Assembly: GCA_963704075.1 (NCBI GenBank)
Contig: CAVPGV010000019.1
Span: forward strand, 130,315 to 194,314
DNA: 64,000 bases
Direction of reading: 5' to 3'
Source of the DNA: JADKAV01 sp963704075
GTDB lineage: Bacteria; Actinomycetota; Actinomycetes; S36-B12; UBA10799
The translations under genes and the position numbers were made by a program. The notes under the pieces were generated by a model, which was not told where the DNA came from, ran no database searches, and worked only from the letters and a program-made list of their open reading frames with translations. This document shows positions 51,686-61,077 of the stretch, one piece after another (within the stretch, counting starts at the first letter, position 1; each line of letters starts with the position of its first letter).

Positions 51686-53368
51686 ATGTCCGCCGTCCCC
51701 CTGCCCGACCCTGTAGCCCGTGGTCAGCTCGACCTGGATTTCGACGGCACGCCCTTGGCGTCGACGACCTTCTGCGTGGTGGACCTCGAGACCACCGGCG
51801 GCAGCCCCACCGACGGCCGGATCACCGAGATCGGTGCGGTCAAGGTGCGCGGCGGCGAGCTCATCGGCGAGTTCCGGACCTTTGTCGATCCGCAACAGCC
51901 CTTGCCCGCGTTCATCACGGTCCTGACCGGGATCACCCCGCGGATGCTGGAGCAGGCTCCCACCGAGGCGGTGGCGGTCCCGATGCTCCTGGATTTCCTC
52001 GCAGGGTGCGTCTTCGTGGCCCACAACGCGCCGTACGACACGGGCTTCCTCAAGGGCGCCTGTTCCCGGCTGGGCATCCCCTGGCCTCGCCCCGAGGTGA
52101 TCGACACCGCACGCTTGGCCCGCGCCGTGCTGGGGCGCGACGAGGTTCCCAACCGCAAGCTGGCGACGCTGGCGCAGTTCTTCGGCACAAGCGTGCAACC
52201 CACGCACCGGGCGCTCGACGATGCCCGAGCCACCGTCGAGGTACTGCACGGCTTGTTGGAGCGCCTCGGGACCGTCGGGGTTCTGACTCTGGAGGAGTTG
52301 AGCACCTCGACGCGCAAAGTCCCCCATCAGCGTCGCAGCAAGCGCCATCTTGCCGATCGGCTCCCCGAGGCACCGGGTGTCTACACCTTCCGGGATGCCG
52401 CGGACCGACCCCTCTATGTCGGTGTGTCCGGGGACATCCGCCGCCGTGTCCGCAGCTACTTCACCAGCGCCGAGCAGCGACCGCGGATGACCGAGATGGT
52501 GGGCATTGCCGAACGGGTGACGGCGATCGTGTGTGCCACCGACCTGGAAGCCCGTGTGCGCGAACTGCGCCTGATCGCGCAGTGGAAGCCGCCCTACAAC
52601 CGCCGCTCACGGCACCCCGAGAAGAACGTGTGGCTCAAACTCACCACTGAGGTCTTCCCCCGCCTGTCGATGGTTCACACCGTCGCCGACGATGAGGCCC
52701 GTGGGGCAGCGTATCTCGGGCCCTTCGGGTCGCGACGCGACGCACAGGCCGCGGCTGCTGCCATCACCGAAGCCACCGGGATCCGGGAGTGCACCCAGCG
52801 ACTGCGCGCCGGCAAAGTCAGCCCGGGCTGCGTACTCGCAGACCTCGGCAAATGCTGTGCACCATGCTCAGGGCAGGTGGGCCTCCAGGCGTATGCCCCA
52901 TTGGTCGACCGCGCCCGCCAGGTGATCCTGGAGCAGCATCCTGCCCTCGAGAAGGCCATCACCGACCGGATGGCCGACCTGGCGGCCCAGGAGCGGTTCG
53001 AACAGGCCGCCATGTGGCGTGACCGGCTCGACGCTGCGGTGCGCGGCAGGCAGTCGGCGGCCCAACTGCGGGCGTTCGGCCAAGTGCCGCGAATCGTGGG
53101 TGCCAAGAGCCGGCCCGGCGGCTGGGACATCCACGTGATCGGCCACGGACGGCTGGCCGCGGCGTCGTTCTGCCCAGTCGATGCCGACCCGCGTCGGGTG
53201 GTGCGCTCCGCGGTGGCTGCCGCCGAATACGTCGAACCCCCAGCACCGCCGACTACCGGCGCCCTGATCACTGAGAGTCGGCTCCTGCTCAGATGGCTGG
53301 ACGAAGCCCGGTTGGTCGAGGTCGAGGGCCGGTGGACGATGCCGCTCAGGACGCCATCGACGAGGTGA
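51686..53368 (+). CDS. DEDD exonuclease fused to GIY-YIG/UvrC-like nuclease
   Basis: 560 residues. The N-terminal DnaQ-like 3'-5' exonuclease (about 25-195) shows VVDLETTGGSP, FVAHNAPYDTGFL and THRALDDARATVEVL. The middle GIY-YIG domain starts at PEAPGVYTFRDAADRPLYVG. The C-terminal part resembles the N-terminal half of UvrC/Cho with LGPFGSRRDA and CVLADLGKCCAPCSGQ (Cys cluster). The helix-hairpin-helix end of UvrC is missing. Ortholog position Rv2191. Probably nucleotide-excision-like incision coupled to trimming; the substrate is not established. It overlaps the convergent trpD end by 23 bp. Confidence 0.92.
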   Translation: MSAVPLPDPVARGQLDLDFDGTPLASTTFCVVDLETTGGSPTDGRITEIGAVKVRGGELIGEFRTFVDPQQPLPAFITVLTGITPRMLEQAPTEAVAVPMLLDFLAGCVFVAHNAPYDTGFLKGACSRLGIPWPRPEVIDTARLARAVLGRDEVPNRKLATLAQFFGTSVQPTHRALDDARATVEVLHGLLERLGTVGVLTLEELSTSTRKVPHQRRSKRHLADRLPEAPGVYTFRDAADRPLYVGVSGDIRRRVRSYFTSAEQRPRMTEMVGIAERVTAIVCATDLEARVRELRLIAQWKPPYNRRSRHPEKNVWLKLTTEVFPRLSMVHTVADDEARGAAYLGPFGSRRDAQAAAAAITEATGIRECTQRLRAGKVSPGCVLADLGKCCAPCSGQVGLQAYAPLVDRARQVILEQHPALEKAITDRMADLAAQERFEQAAMWRDRLDAAVRGRQSAAQLRAFGQVPRIVGAKSRPGGWDIHVIGHGRLAAASFCPVDADPRRVVRSAVAAAEYVEPPAPPTTGALITESRLLLRWLDEARLVEVEGRWTMPLRTPSTR

Positions 53369-54389
53369 GCGTGACCCACCGCTGCAGGAGATCAGCGGCG
53401 GCTCCGGAATCCAACACCTTCGTGACCCGGTCCACACCGTCGGCGAGCCGGGTCGACAGGTCGGACTCGGGTTCAGTCACCGCGGCCCACGCCGCCCACG
53501 CCGCGGCGGCATTGGCGACCACGACATCCCGGACCGGTCCTCCGCCGCCGGCGAACACCTCCCGGGCCAGTTCGGCGTTGCGGGTCGCGTCTCCCCCGCG
53601 CAATGCGGAGATCGGGGATCGGGCCACTGAGAACATCTCCGGGGTGAACTGCGTCGTCACGACGCGCTGCCCGGTCGCGTCCCAGACCGTGGTCGGGCCT
53701 TCCGTGCTGATCTCATCGAGACCGTCGAGACCCCGGACCACCAGCGCCCGCACCCCTTGCCTGCGCAGGACGTCAGCCATGACCGAGGCCATCGGCTCGA
53801 AGGCACATCCGACCAGCGCGGCCGCCGGGCGGGCAGGGTTGGCCAGCGGACCCAGGATGTTGAAGAACGTCGGGATCGCCATCTCACGGCGCGCCTCGGC
53901 GGCGTGCCGCAGCGCAGGGTGGAACACCGGGGCGAAACAGAACGCAATACCCAGCTCTTCCAAGCACGGACCCACCGTTTCCGAGGGCAGGTCGACCACC
54001 ACACCGAGCGCGGCCAGCACATCGGCCGATCCCGATTTCGACGACGCTGCACGGTTGCCGTGCTTGACCACGCGGGCGCCGGCGGCGGCGACCACGATCG
54101 ACGACATCGTCGACACATTCACCGTGTGGGCGCGGTCGCCACCGGTGCCCACCACATCGAGCACCGGTCCGGGCACGGTCACCGAAGTGGCGTGCTCGAG
54201 CATGACCGCCAGCAGGTCCTCGACCTCCTCGGGGGTCTCGTCCTTGGCCCGCATGAGAACGCTGAACGCGGCGATCTGGGCATTCGTGGCCCGGCCCTCG
54301 AGGATCTCGCGCATGGCCCACTGCGTCTGCTCGGGCTGCAACTGCCGGCGCGCGAGCAGGGCGGTGAGTATCTGTGGCCATTCGGTCAT
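53346..54389 (-). CDS. trpD: Anthranilate phosphoribosyltransferase
   Basis: 347 residues. PRPP-binding VVGTGGDRAHTVNVST, catalytic region VVKHGNRAASSKSGSADVLAALG and FFNILGPLANPARP. It converts anthranilate and PRPP to phosphoribosyl-anthranilate in tryptophan synthesis. No other trp gene is nearby; the same isolated position is seen in Mycobacterium (Rv2192c). ATG at 54389 with TAGTCT exactly six bases upstream. Confidence 0.95.
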   Translation of the reverse strand: MTEWPQILTALLARRQLQPEQTQWAMREILEGRATNAQIAAFSVLMRAKDETPEEVEDLLAVMLEHATSVTVPGPVLDVVGTGGDRAHTVNVSTMSSIVVAAAGARVVKHGNRAASSKSGSADVLAALGVVVDLPSETVGPCLEELGIAFCFAPVFHPALRHAAEARREMAIPTFFNILGPLANPARPAAALVGCAFEPMASVMADVLRRQGVRALVVRGLDGLDEISTEGPTTVWDATGQRVVTTQFTPEMFSVARSPISALRGGDATRNAELAREVFAGGGGPVRDVVVANAAAAWAAWAAVTEPESDLSTRLADGVDRVTKVLDSGAAADLLQRWVTLTSSMAS

Positions 54390-54395
54390 GAGTGA

Positions 54396-54401
54396 AGACT
54401 A
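54396..54401 (-). promoter_or_regulatory. -10 element TAGTCT, leaderless start of trpD
   Basis: TAGTCT on the minus strand, six bases before the ATG at 54389. Confidence 0.5.
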
Positions 54402-54562
54402 TTCGGCAGGACCCATGCGGACAGCAAGGATGCGGCGGTTCCCGGGTCGGGAATCCCACTGCCCGATTCCTGAGGCTGTCGACGCCCACAGCGCACGCCT
54501 GACGATGCACGAAGACGGATTCGTCGAACCCTGCCCCGGCCGATCACGACCGGCGCAATGTC

Positions 54563-54967
54563 TCAGGAATTGCTCAGAGCCACTCGGGGCCGGAGAAGAT
54601 CGGTGACCACCGAGGCCATCTCCATCGGGTCCAGCGGTTGCGAGACCACACCATCGGCCCTCGACCACGTGGCCAGCCAGGCGTCCTGCGGCCGCGCAAC
54701 GATCACCAGGATCGGGGGGCCTTGGTACAACTCGTCCTTCAGTTGCCGGCAGATGCCCATGCCGCCGGCCGGTGCCGCTTCCCCATCGAGGATGAGCAGA
54801 TCCAGACCGCCGGCGTCGGCAGTGCGGATCACCACGGGTTCGGTTGCCACCTCGACGTACTGCACCTCGGGCAGTTCCCGTGACGGTCTGCGGCCGAGCG
54901 CCAGCATGATCTGCGCCCGGGTGTCGGCATTGCTGCTGTAGACCATGACCTTCAGTGCGCTGGGCAT
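54563..54967 (-). CDS. Response-regulator-like (REC-fold) protein
   Basis: 134 residues resembling a lone receiver domain: VMVYSSNADTRAQIMLALG, LDLLILDGEAAPAGGMGICR (possible phospho-acceptor Asp in LILDGE) and PPILVIVARPQDAWLA. The usual acidic pair after strand 1 is SSN, and the Lys of the switch is not clear, so phosphorylation is doubtful. The protein is conserved beside ctaE in actinobacteria. GGAGG precedes the ATG at 54967. Confidence 0.78.
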   Translation of the reverse strand: MPSALKVMVYSSNADTRAQIMLALGRRPSRELPEVQYVEVATEPVVIRTADAGGLDLLILDGEAAPAGGMGICRQLKDELYQGPPILVIVARPQDAWLATWSRADGVVSQPLDPMEMASVVTDLLRPRVALSNS

Positions 54968-55149
54968 CTCCCACCTCCACGCCCGATGCTAGTGTCCGCG
55001 TCCCCTCCACGACACCAGGGAGGCGTCGCTGACCAGGTTTCGGGCCGGTCTGGACTCCGATACACATCCCGAGCACCTGGAAAACCCTCAGATTCGGGAA
55101 ATATGCCACCGATTCGGGGGGTCGTTCGGTTTGGAGCAGGTAAACCTGC

Positions 55150-55155
55150 CAGAAT
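55150..55155 (+). promoter_or_regulatory. -10 element CAGAAT, leaderless start of ctaE
   Basis: CAGAAT lies six bases before the GTG at 55162, the probable promoter of the ctaE-qcrCAB operon. Confidence 0.5.
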
Positions 55156-55161
55156 CGGCCC

Positions 55162-55770
55162 GTGGCTAATGCATCTGCTGTGACAACCCGGCTCGCGCCG
55201 GCGGGTCACGTCGACCGGCCCAACAACGTGGCCATCGGAACCATGATCTGGCTGGGCAGCGAGTTGATGTTCTTCGCGGCCCTGTTCGCGATGTACTTCA
55301 CGTTGCGCTCGGTCAACCCCGAGATCTGGGCCGTCGACACTCAACTGCTCAACATTCCCTTCGCCGCGATCAACACCACGATCCTGGTCCTGAGTTCGGT
55401 GACCTGCCAGATGGGTGTGTTCGCCGCCGAGCGCGGCGACGTGAAGAACCTGCGCAAGTGGTTCATCATCACGTTCATCATGGGTTCGGTGTTCATCGCC
55501 GGACAGATCACGGAATACACCGAACTGGTGCACAAGGGCCTGACCCTGTCCTCGTCCCCGTACGGATCGGTGTTCTACCTCACCACCGGGTTCCACGGCC
55601 TGCACGTCACCGGCGGTCTGATCGCCTTCCTGTTCGTGCTCGCCCGCACGTACGTCGCGAAACGTTTCACCCACGAGCAGGCCACCTCGGCGATCGTCGT
55701 GTCGTACTACTGGCACTTCGTCGATGTGGTCTGGATCGCCCTGTTCACCACGATCTACCTGGTCAAGTGA
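55162..55770 (+). CDS. ctaE: Cytochrome c oxidase subunit III
   Basis: 202 residues with five membrane helices (actinobacterial short form). Landmarks: GTMIWLGSELMFFAALFAMY, TTILVLSSVTCQMGVFA and TTGFHGLHVTGG, SYYWHFVDVVWIALF. Part of the aa3 oxidase in the plasma membrane. GTG at 55162. It is followed directly by qcrCAB, reflecting the bc1-aa3 supercomplex of actinobacteria. The other oxidase subunits are not in the window. Confidence 0.96.
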   Translation: MANASAVTTRLAPAGHVDRPNNVAIGTMIWLGSELMFFAALFAMYFTLRSVNPEIWAVDTQLLNIPFAAINTTILVLSSVTCQMGVFAAERGDVKNLRKWFIITFIMGSVFIAGQITEYTELVHKGLTLSSSPYGSVFYLTTGFHGLHVTGGLIAFLFVLARTYVAKRFTHEQATSAIVVSYYWHFVDVVWIALFTTIYLVK

Positions 55771-55781
55771 TGCGAGGTTCC

Positions 55782-56597
55782 ATGAAGAAGCGCAGTCGTC
55801 GCCGTTCTTTCGCCGCCGGAATTCTGATGGGCAGTGCCCTGATCCTGGTCGGCACTGGGTATGCGGTGGTCTCCGCGGAGACCACCCCGTCCCCCGAAAC
55901 AGCCATGACCGAGGGTTCCCTCGAGCAGCTGCAACTCGGACGCCAGCTCTTCCTCGAGGGCTGCTCGTCGTGCCATGGACTGCAAGGTGAAGGCATCGCG
56001 GCGGACAACGCCACCGGCGGCAACGGCGGACCGAGCCTGGTCGGGGCCGGGGAAGCCTCCGTCGACTTCCAGGTGAGCACCGGCCGCATGCCCCTCGCGG
56101 TTCCGGAGGCGCAGGCCCCCCGCAAGGACGTGCAGTACTCCCAGTCGGAGATCGCCGCGATGGCCGCGTACGTGGCCACTCTCGGACCCGGACCGGCGAA
56201 CCCGACCGAGGAGCAACTGAACCTCGAGGGCGCCAACCTCGCAGAGGGTGGCGAGATCTTCCGCACCAACTGCACCCAGTGCCACAACTTCGCCGGAAGT
56301 GGTGGGGCACTGACCAACGGCCAGTATGCCCCGAGCCTGATGAACGCCACCCCGGAGCAGATCTGGCAGGCCATGATCACCGGACCACAGCAGATGCCGG
56401 TGTTCAGCAACGAGACCATCACCGATGAGGACAAGAAGAACCTCATCGCGTACGTGGAGGCCCTGAAGGTCGAACCCAACCCCGGTGGTCTCGGCCTCGG
56501 CCGGATCGGTCCGGTCGCCGAGGGTCTGTTCCTGTGGACTGCCGGCCTGCTCACCCTCGTCGCATTCGCCATCTGGATCGGAGCCAAAGTCCGATGA
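55782..56597 (+). CDS. qcrC: Diheme cytochrome c subunit of the bc1 complex (QcrC)
   Basis: About 271 residues: N-terminal membrane anchor (FAAGILMGSALILVGTGYAV), two cytochrome c domains with heme motifs CSSCH and CTQCH, and a C-terminal membrane helix (LFLWTAGLLTLVAFAIWIG). QcrC replaces soluble cytochrome c by shuttling electrons to the aa3 oxidase. I chose the ATG at 55782, with GAGG five bases upstream; an ATG at 55770 that overlaps the ctaE stop is also in frame. Confidence 0.96.
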   Translation: MKKRSRRRSFAAGILMGSALILVGTGYAVVSAETTPSPETAMTEGSLEQLQLGRQLFLEGCSSCHGLQGEGIAADNATGGNGGPSLVGAGEASVDFQVSTGRMPLAVPEAQAPRKDVQYSQSEIAAMAAYVATLGPGPANPTEEQLNLEGANLAEGGEIFRTNCTQCHNFAGSGGALTNGQYAPSLMNATPEQIWQAMITGPQQMPVFSNETITDEDKKNLIAYVEALKVEPNPGGLGLGRIGPVAEGLFLWTAGLLTLVAFAIWIGAKVR

Positions 56598-57634
56598 CCA
56601 CACACGAGAACCTGCCAGCCACGACTGAATCGGCTGAGGCGGCTGCCATCGAGAAAGCGGCCGCGGCGCTTCCTGCGCACCGGCCACGGCGCACCGACGT
56701 CGACCCCAAGGCGGCCCGCCGGGCGGAGCGCCAGGTAGCGGCGATGTTCCTCGGCTCGGCGTTGATGACCGTGTTGTTCGTGGTGGCTTTCGTGGCCATC
56801 CCGGTGGACGAGGCGGTGTACATCTGGGGCTTCGGCACCGTCAGCGCCAGCAACATCGCTCTGGGCGTCACGTTCGGACTGGCGATCCTGCTGATCGGCA
56901 CCGGTGCGATCCACTGGTCCAAGAAGTTGATGAACGAGAAGGAAGAGATCCAGCTGCGCCACCCGCTGGCCTCCAGTGACGAGGAGCGGGAAGCTGCCGT
57001 CGAGGCTTTCAAGGACTATCAGGCCGACTCGGGCTTCACCCAACGACCGATCATCCGCCGGTCGTTGCTGACAGCCATGGTGTTGTTCCCCATCCCCATG
57101 GTCGTGCTCCTGCGAGACCTCGGGCCGCTTCCCGGGGAGGTTCTGCGAGAGACGCTGTGGGAGCCCGGTTCACGGATCGTCATCGACCCGACCGGCCGAC
57201 CGGTGCGTCCCTCGGACCTGGCTGTGGGCGGGTTGATCTCCGCCATGCCGGCCGACCTGCCCGAGGTGCAGGAAGAAGAAGGCAACCTCAACGCGCGCGC
57301 CAAAGCCGCGATCATCCTGGTCCGCATGGAGCCGCAGGAGATCGTCTCCCAGCAGGGCGACAACTGGGACTACGGCGGCATCCTCGCCTTCTCCAAGATC
57401 TGTACCCACGTGGGTTGTCCGATTGCGCTTTATGAACAACGGACGCATCATTTGTTGTGTCCCTGTCACCAGTCGACATTCGATCTGGCTGACTCCGGCA
57501 ACGTCGTATTCGGGCCCGCGGCGCGCCGGTTACCGCAACTACCTATAACGATTGATCCAGAAGGGTTCCTCGTCGCCGTCGATGGCTTCGCCGAACCTGT
57601 GGGTCCGAGCTTCTGGGAGCGTGGCGACGCATGA
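56594..57634 (+). CDS. qcrA: Rieske iron-sulfur subunit of the bc1 complex (QcrA)
   Basis: 346 residues: three membrane helices (the long N-terminal region typical of actinobacteria), then the Rieske domain with cluster ligands in CTHVGCPI and CPCHQSTFD. It transfers electrons from quinol to QcrC. It overlaps qcrC and qcrB by four bases each (ATGA). Confidence 0.97.
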   Translation: MTTHENLPATTESAEAAAIEKAAAALPAHRPRRTDVDPKAARRAERQVAAMFLGSALMTVLFVVAFVAIPVDEAVYIWGFGTVSASNIALGVTFGLAILLIGTGAIHWSKKLMNEKEEIQLRHPLASSDEEREAAVEAFKDYQADSGFTQRPIIRRSLLTAMVLFPIPMVVLLRDLGPLPGEVLRETLWEPGSRIVIDPTGRPVRPSDLAVGGLISAMPADLPEVQEEEGNLNARAKAAIILVRMEPQEIVSQQGDNWDYGGILAFSKICTHVGCPIALYEQRTHHLLCPCHQSTFDLADSGNVVFGPAARRLPQLPITIDPEGFLVAVDGFAEPVGPSFWERGDA

Positions 57635-59325
57635 GCACGACGGAAAAGGCAGCAGGCAAGACTGCCGAATGGGTCGATGACCGCTTCACTTCGAGCAATT
57701 TCTTCAAGCGCAACATCGGCAAGGTGTTCCCCGAGCACTGGTCGTTCATGCTCGGGGAGATCGCCCTCTACAGCTTCATCGTGGTGATGCTGTCCGGGGT
57801 CTATCTCACCTTCTTCTTCAAGCCCTCCATGATCGAACTTGTCTACGACGGGTCGTACGTGCCCCTCAAGGGCGTGAAGATGACCGAGGCCTACGCCTCG
57901 ACGCTCAACATCTCGTTCGACATCCGCGGCGGTCTGCTGATGCGGCAGATCCACCACTGGTCGGCCCTGTTCTTCGTCGCGGCGATCTCGGTCCACCTTC
58001 TCCGAGTGTTCTTCACCGGCGCGTTCCGCAAGCCGCGTGAGCTCAACTGGGTGATCGGCGTCGGCCTGCTCACCATGGCATTGCTCGCCGGATTCGCCGG
58101 GTACTCCCTGCCGGACGACCTTCTCTCAGGTACCGGGTTGCGGATCGCACAGGGCATCGTGCTCTCGTTGCCTCTGGTGGGGACCTATCTGAGTTTCTTC
58201 ATCTTCGGCGGCGAGTTCCCTGGCACAGACTTCATCAGCAGGCTCTACGCGGTGCACATCCTCGTGGTCCCGGGGCTGATCCTCGCCCTTCTGACCGCGC
58301 ACCTGATGATGGTCTGGTACCAGAAGCACACCCAATTCCCAGGGCCGGGCCGCACGAACGACAACGTGGTCGGGTACCGGGTGCTTCCGATCTACATGGC
58401 CAAGGCCGGCGGCTTCTTCTTCGTCGTGTTCGGGGTCATCACACTGATCTCCGGCCTGGTGACCATCAACCCGATCTGGCTGTACGGGCCCTACACCCCC
58501 GACCAGGTCACGGCAGGCTCTCAGCCCGACTGGTATATCGGCTGGCTCGAGGGATCTCTGCGTATGATGCCCAACGTCGAATGGGTCATCTTCGGGTACA
58601 CGCTGAGTTGGAACATCCTGATACCCGCGGTCATATTGCCCGGACTGGTGTTCACCGTGATGGCGATCTACCCCTGGATCGAGCAATGGGCGACCGGTGA
58701 CAAGCGGGAACACCACCTGCTCGACCGTCCCCGCAACGCCCCAGTCCGGACCGGCCTGGGCGCCATGGCTGTCTCCTTCTACGTTCTGCTGTGGATAGGC
58801 GGCGGCAACGACCTGATCGCAAGCTTCTTCGACATGTCGATCAACTCGATCACCTGGTTCTTGCGGTTCGCGATCTTCATCATCCCGCCGTTGGTCTTCG
58901 TGGCGACCAAACGTATATGTCTCGGCCTGCAGCGCCGGGATCGCGACAAGTTGCTACACGGCATGGAGACGGGCAACATCCTGCGCCTGCCCCATGGTGA
59001 GTTCATCGAGGTACACGCTCCCATCTCCGACGAGGAGAAGGCGGTCCTCATGGCCAAGCCGGAGCGGGTACCCCTGCCGATGCCCGAGGAGGTCGACGAG
59101 AACGGCGTCGCCATGCGGGGGGCACGTGCAGCCAGGCTGCGCGCGAAGCTCTCGAACTTCTTCTACGCCGACAACATTCCGTTGCCGACCCGCGAGGAAC
59201 TCGAAGCTGCCGAGGCACACCTGCAGCACGAGGTCGAGCAGGCCGCACCGGCGATGGAAGAGGATCGGCGACTGATCCCGGCCCACGACGGATCCGTGCT
59301 GCACGATCCGACGATGGACAAGTAG
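57631..59325 (+). CDS. qcrB: Cytochrome b subunit of the bc1 complex (QcrB)
   Basis: 564 residues. Heme-ligand helices contain QIHHWSALFFVAAISVHLLR and HILVVPGLILALLTAHLMMVW; the quinol-site PEWY motif appears as SQPDWYIGWLEG, as in other actinobacteria. The long hydrophilic C-terminal extension (about 125 residues) is typical of QcrB in the phylum. The last gene of the operon, followed by a strong terminator. Confidence 0.97.
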   Translation: MSTTEKAAGKTAEWVDDRFTSSNFFKRNIGKVFPEHWSFMLGEIALYSFIVVMLSGVYLTFFFKPSMIELVYDGSYVPLKGVKMTEAYASTLNISFDIRGGLLMRQIHHWSALFFVAAISVHLLRVFFTGAFRKPRELNWVIGVGLLTMALLAGFAGYSLPDDLLSGTGLRIAQGIVLSLPLVGTYLSFFIFGGEFPGTDFISRLYAVHILVVPGLILALLTAHLMMVWYQKHTQFPGPGRTNDNVVGYRVLPIYMAKAGGFFFVVFGVITLISGLVTINPIWLYGPYTPDQVTAGSQPDWYIGWLEGSLRMMPNVEWVIFGYTLSWNILIPAVILPGLVFTVMAIYPWIEQWATGDKREHHLLDRPRNAPVRTGLGAMAVSFYVLLWIGGGNDLIASFFDMSINSITWFLRFAIFIIPPLVFVATKRICLGLQRRDRDKLLHGMETGNILRLPHGEFIEVHAPISDEEKAVLMAKPERVPLPMPEEVDENGVAMRGARAARLRAKLSNFFYADNIPLPTREELEAAEAHLQHEVEQAAPAMEEDRRLIPAHDGSVLHDPTMDK

Positions 59326-59329
59326 TACA

Positions 59330-59378
59330 AAAGCACGAGGCCCGCTCCCCCGGCACGAGGGAGCGGGCCTCGTGCTTT
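59330..59378 (+). terminator. Strong hairpin terminator of the ctaE-qcrCAB operon
   Basis: Perfect 20-bp stem (59330-59349 with 59359-59378), 9-base loop, only four bases after the qcrB stop, ending in CTTTGT. Confidence 0.92.
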
Positions 59379-59704
59379 GTCCACGGAGTCTAGCCGACCC
59401 GACCCTCGAACGACGGTCTTCCCCATCCAGGCTCGTCTGCAGCCTGCCAGGCCTTCGGCTGACGGTGTGTCAGGAGCGGAGTGTCACCCCCGGTTTGCGG
59501 TGTGGATCAGGTAGTTCGGGGATCTTGTCAGAGGTCCGGTTTACGGTGTGAACAGGTGCCGGGGAGATGTCAGAGGTCCGGTTTACGGTGTGTCGATAGC
59601 TGGTAGTACCTGGTTGTTCGTGGTTGTTCGCTCGTGACGTCGCGGTGGGGCATCGGGCCTTTCCGATTCGACATTCAAGATCGTGTGTCGATCGGGGGTG
59701 TGCT
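59379..59704. other. Intergenic region between qcrB terminator and 13E12 gene
   Basis: About 325 bp with no gene; contains the tandem direct repeats at 59482-59592. Confidence 0.55.
59482..59592 (+). repeat. Tandem direct repeats upstream of the DUF222/HNH gene
   Basis: A 25-base sequence ending GTCCGGTTTACGGTGTG is identical at 59526-59550 and 59568-59592 (42-bp period). A weaker third copy, CCCCGGTTTGCGGTGTG at its core, lies at 59482-59504 (44 bp earlier). It precedes a 13E12-type gene, a family known in Mycobacterium as the REP13E12 repeat. Confidence 0.8.
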
Positions 59705-60942
59705 GTGGCTTCTGGTTCTTCGTCGTCGTTTTTCGATGTGTCGCGGGCGGCGCACCGCCGGGCCCGGATCCGCGGCGTGCTTGCCGACGACGGCCCCGGC
59801 CGGGTTCGACCAGATCAACGACGATATTGATGGTCTGCCGGATCCGGAGCACTCTGTGCGCGGAGGAACGCGCCGCCGCCCTGGCGGTCACCGCCCGGCT
59901 GCGTAACCGGCTGGAGGCGTATCTGACCGGTCTGGCCGGCGCCGCCGATGCCGCCGGGGATTCCCGGGTGCTGGGCGCCGGGACCACCGGGACGCTGGTG
60001 GCGATCGCCACCAACAGTCCGGTCGCGGTCGGGTCGGGGATGGTGAACACCGCCCAGCAGTTGCAGGACCTGCCGGCGTGGCAGACGCCTGGGCCGACGG
60101 GCGCCATTTCGGGGTTGCATGTGCATCAGATCCTGGCCCACGCCCCGCACATCGACGACTTCACCGCCAAACAAGCCGCCGCCGTCGGCCTGGCGAAACT
60201 CACCGACGCCTCGCGAGGTCCGCCGGGTGTTGCAGGTCGCCGCGGACGCCGACAACCCGGCCCACCTGGACCTGACCATCGAGCAGCAACGCGCCAAACG
60301 CAGCCTGCGACTGTCCGCGCGGGCCAACGGGATGTGGGCGATCACCGGGCTGCTCGATGAGGTCGACGGGGCGATCCTGGCCGACACCCTGGCCTCGTTC
60401 ACCCGCCCGCCGGACACCCACGACACGACCACCCCGGCCCAGCGCCGCGCCGACGCCCTGGCCGACATGGCCACCGCCGCCGCAGCCAACACCCGTCCGC
60501 TCGGAGTGTCCGCAGTCAGCATCCTGGTCGACCTGCGAGAACCTGCCCGCCGGGGCGGAGGCGACCCTGGTCGACGGCACCCCGCTGGGCGCCGACAGCT
60601 TCGACCTGCTGTCCTGTGCCGCGGCGTGCACGGTGATCTTCGGGATCAAACGTCACCGGCACCTTCGTGCCGCTGGCGCTCGGACGCCGCCAACGCCGGG
60701 CCTCCGCCGCGCAGTGGGCGGCGCTGATCGCCCGCGACCGCGGCTGCATCCGCTGCGGACGGTCCCCCCGGCACTGCCACGCCCACCACATCCACCACTG
60801 GAAAGACGGCGGCCGCACCGACCTGTCAAATCTGGCCCTCCTATGTTCGCGATGTCATCACGACCTGCACCACGGCCGCTACACCATCACCATGGACACC
60901 CACACCATCCCCGTCATCACCCACACCCGCGGACCCCCCTGA
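59705..60942 (+). CDS. DUF222/HNH endonuclease, 13E12 repeat family, frame-disrupted
   Basis: Joining frames gives about 410 residues. The N-terminal DUF222 region includes AGFDQINDDIDGLPDP, RLRNRLEAYLTGLAG and LPAWQTPGP, then REVRRVLQVAADADNPAHLD, and the C-terminal HNH is RCGRSPRHCHAHHIHHWKDG followed by NLALLCSRCHHDLHHG. Six frame changes are needed (near 59805, 59855, 60212, 60538, 60652 and the N-terminal join is the least certain); each fits one extra base. The family is multicopy and associated with repeats and prophage integration in Mycobacterium. It may be a decayed mobile gene or badly called sequence. GTG 59705 is a tentative start. Confidence 0.75.
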
Positions 60943-61077
60943 CACCGAGCCGCCCGGGCGGCGGCCCCGCAGAGTCGGGTCTGGAATGGCTCAAACGCGA
61001 CGCTTCAGGCAACTGAAACCAAAATCCTTGATTCTTATGTCGTGCAATAGTCGCGCGTCAAGGTGTATACAGCCAGA

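Noticed and set aside
450..60700. Programmed +1 frameshifting as an explanation for the many frame breaks
   Set aside because: The bases around the breaks (CTT-G, AAA-G, GGG-T, GCG-C, CCC-G, CAG-A, GAC-A, CGA-T) share no slippery codon, stop codon or stimulatory structure, and they cluster in three segments. Consensus error explains them more simply.
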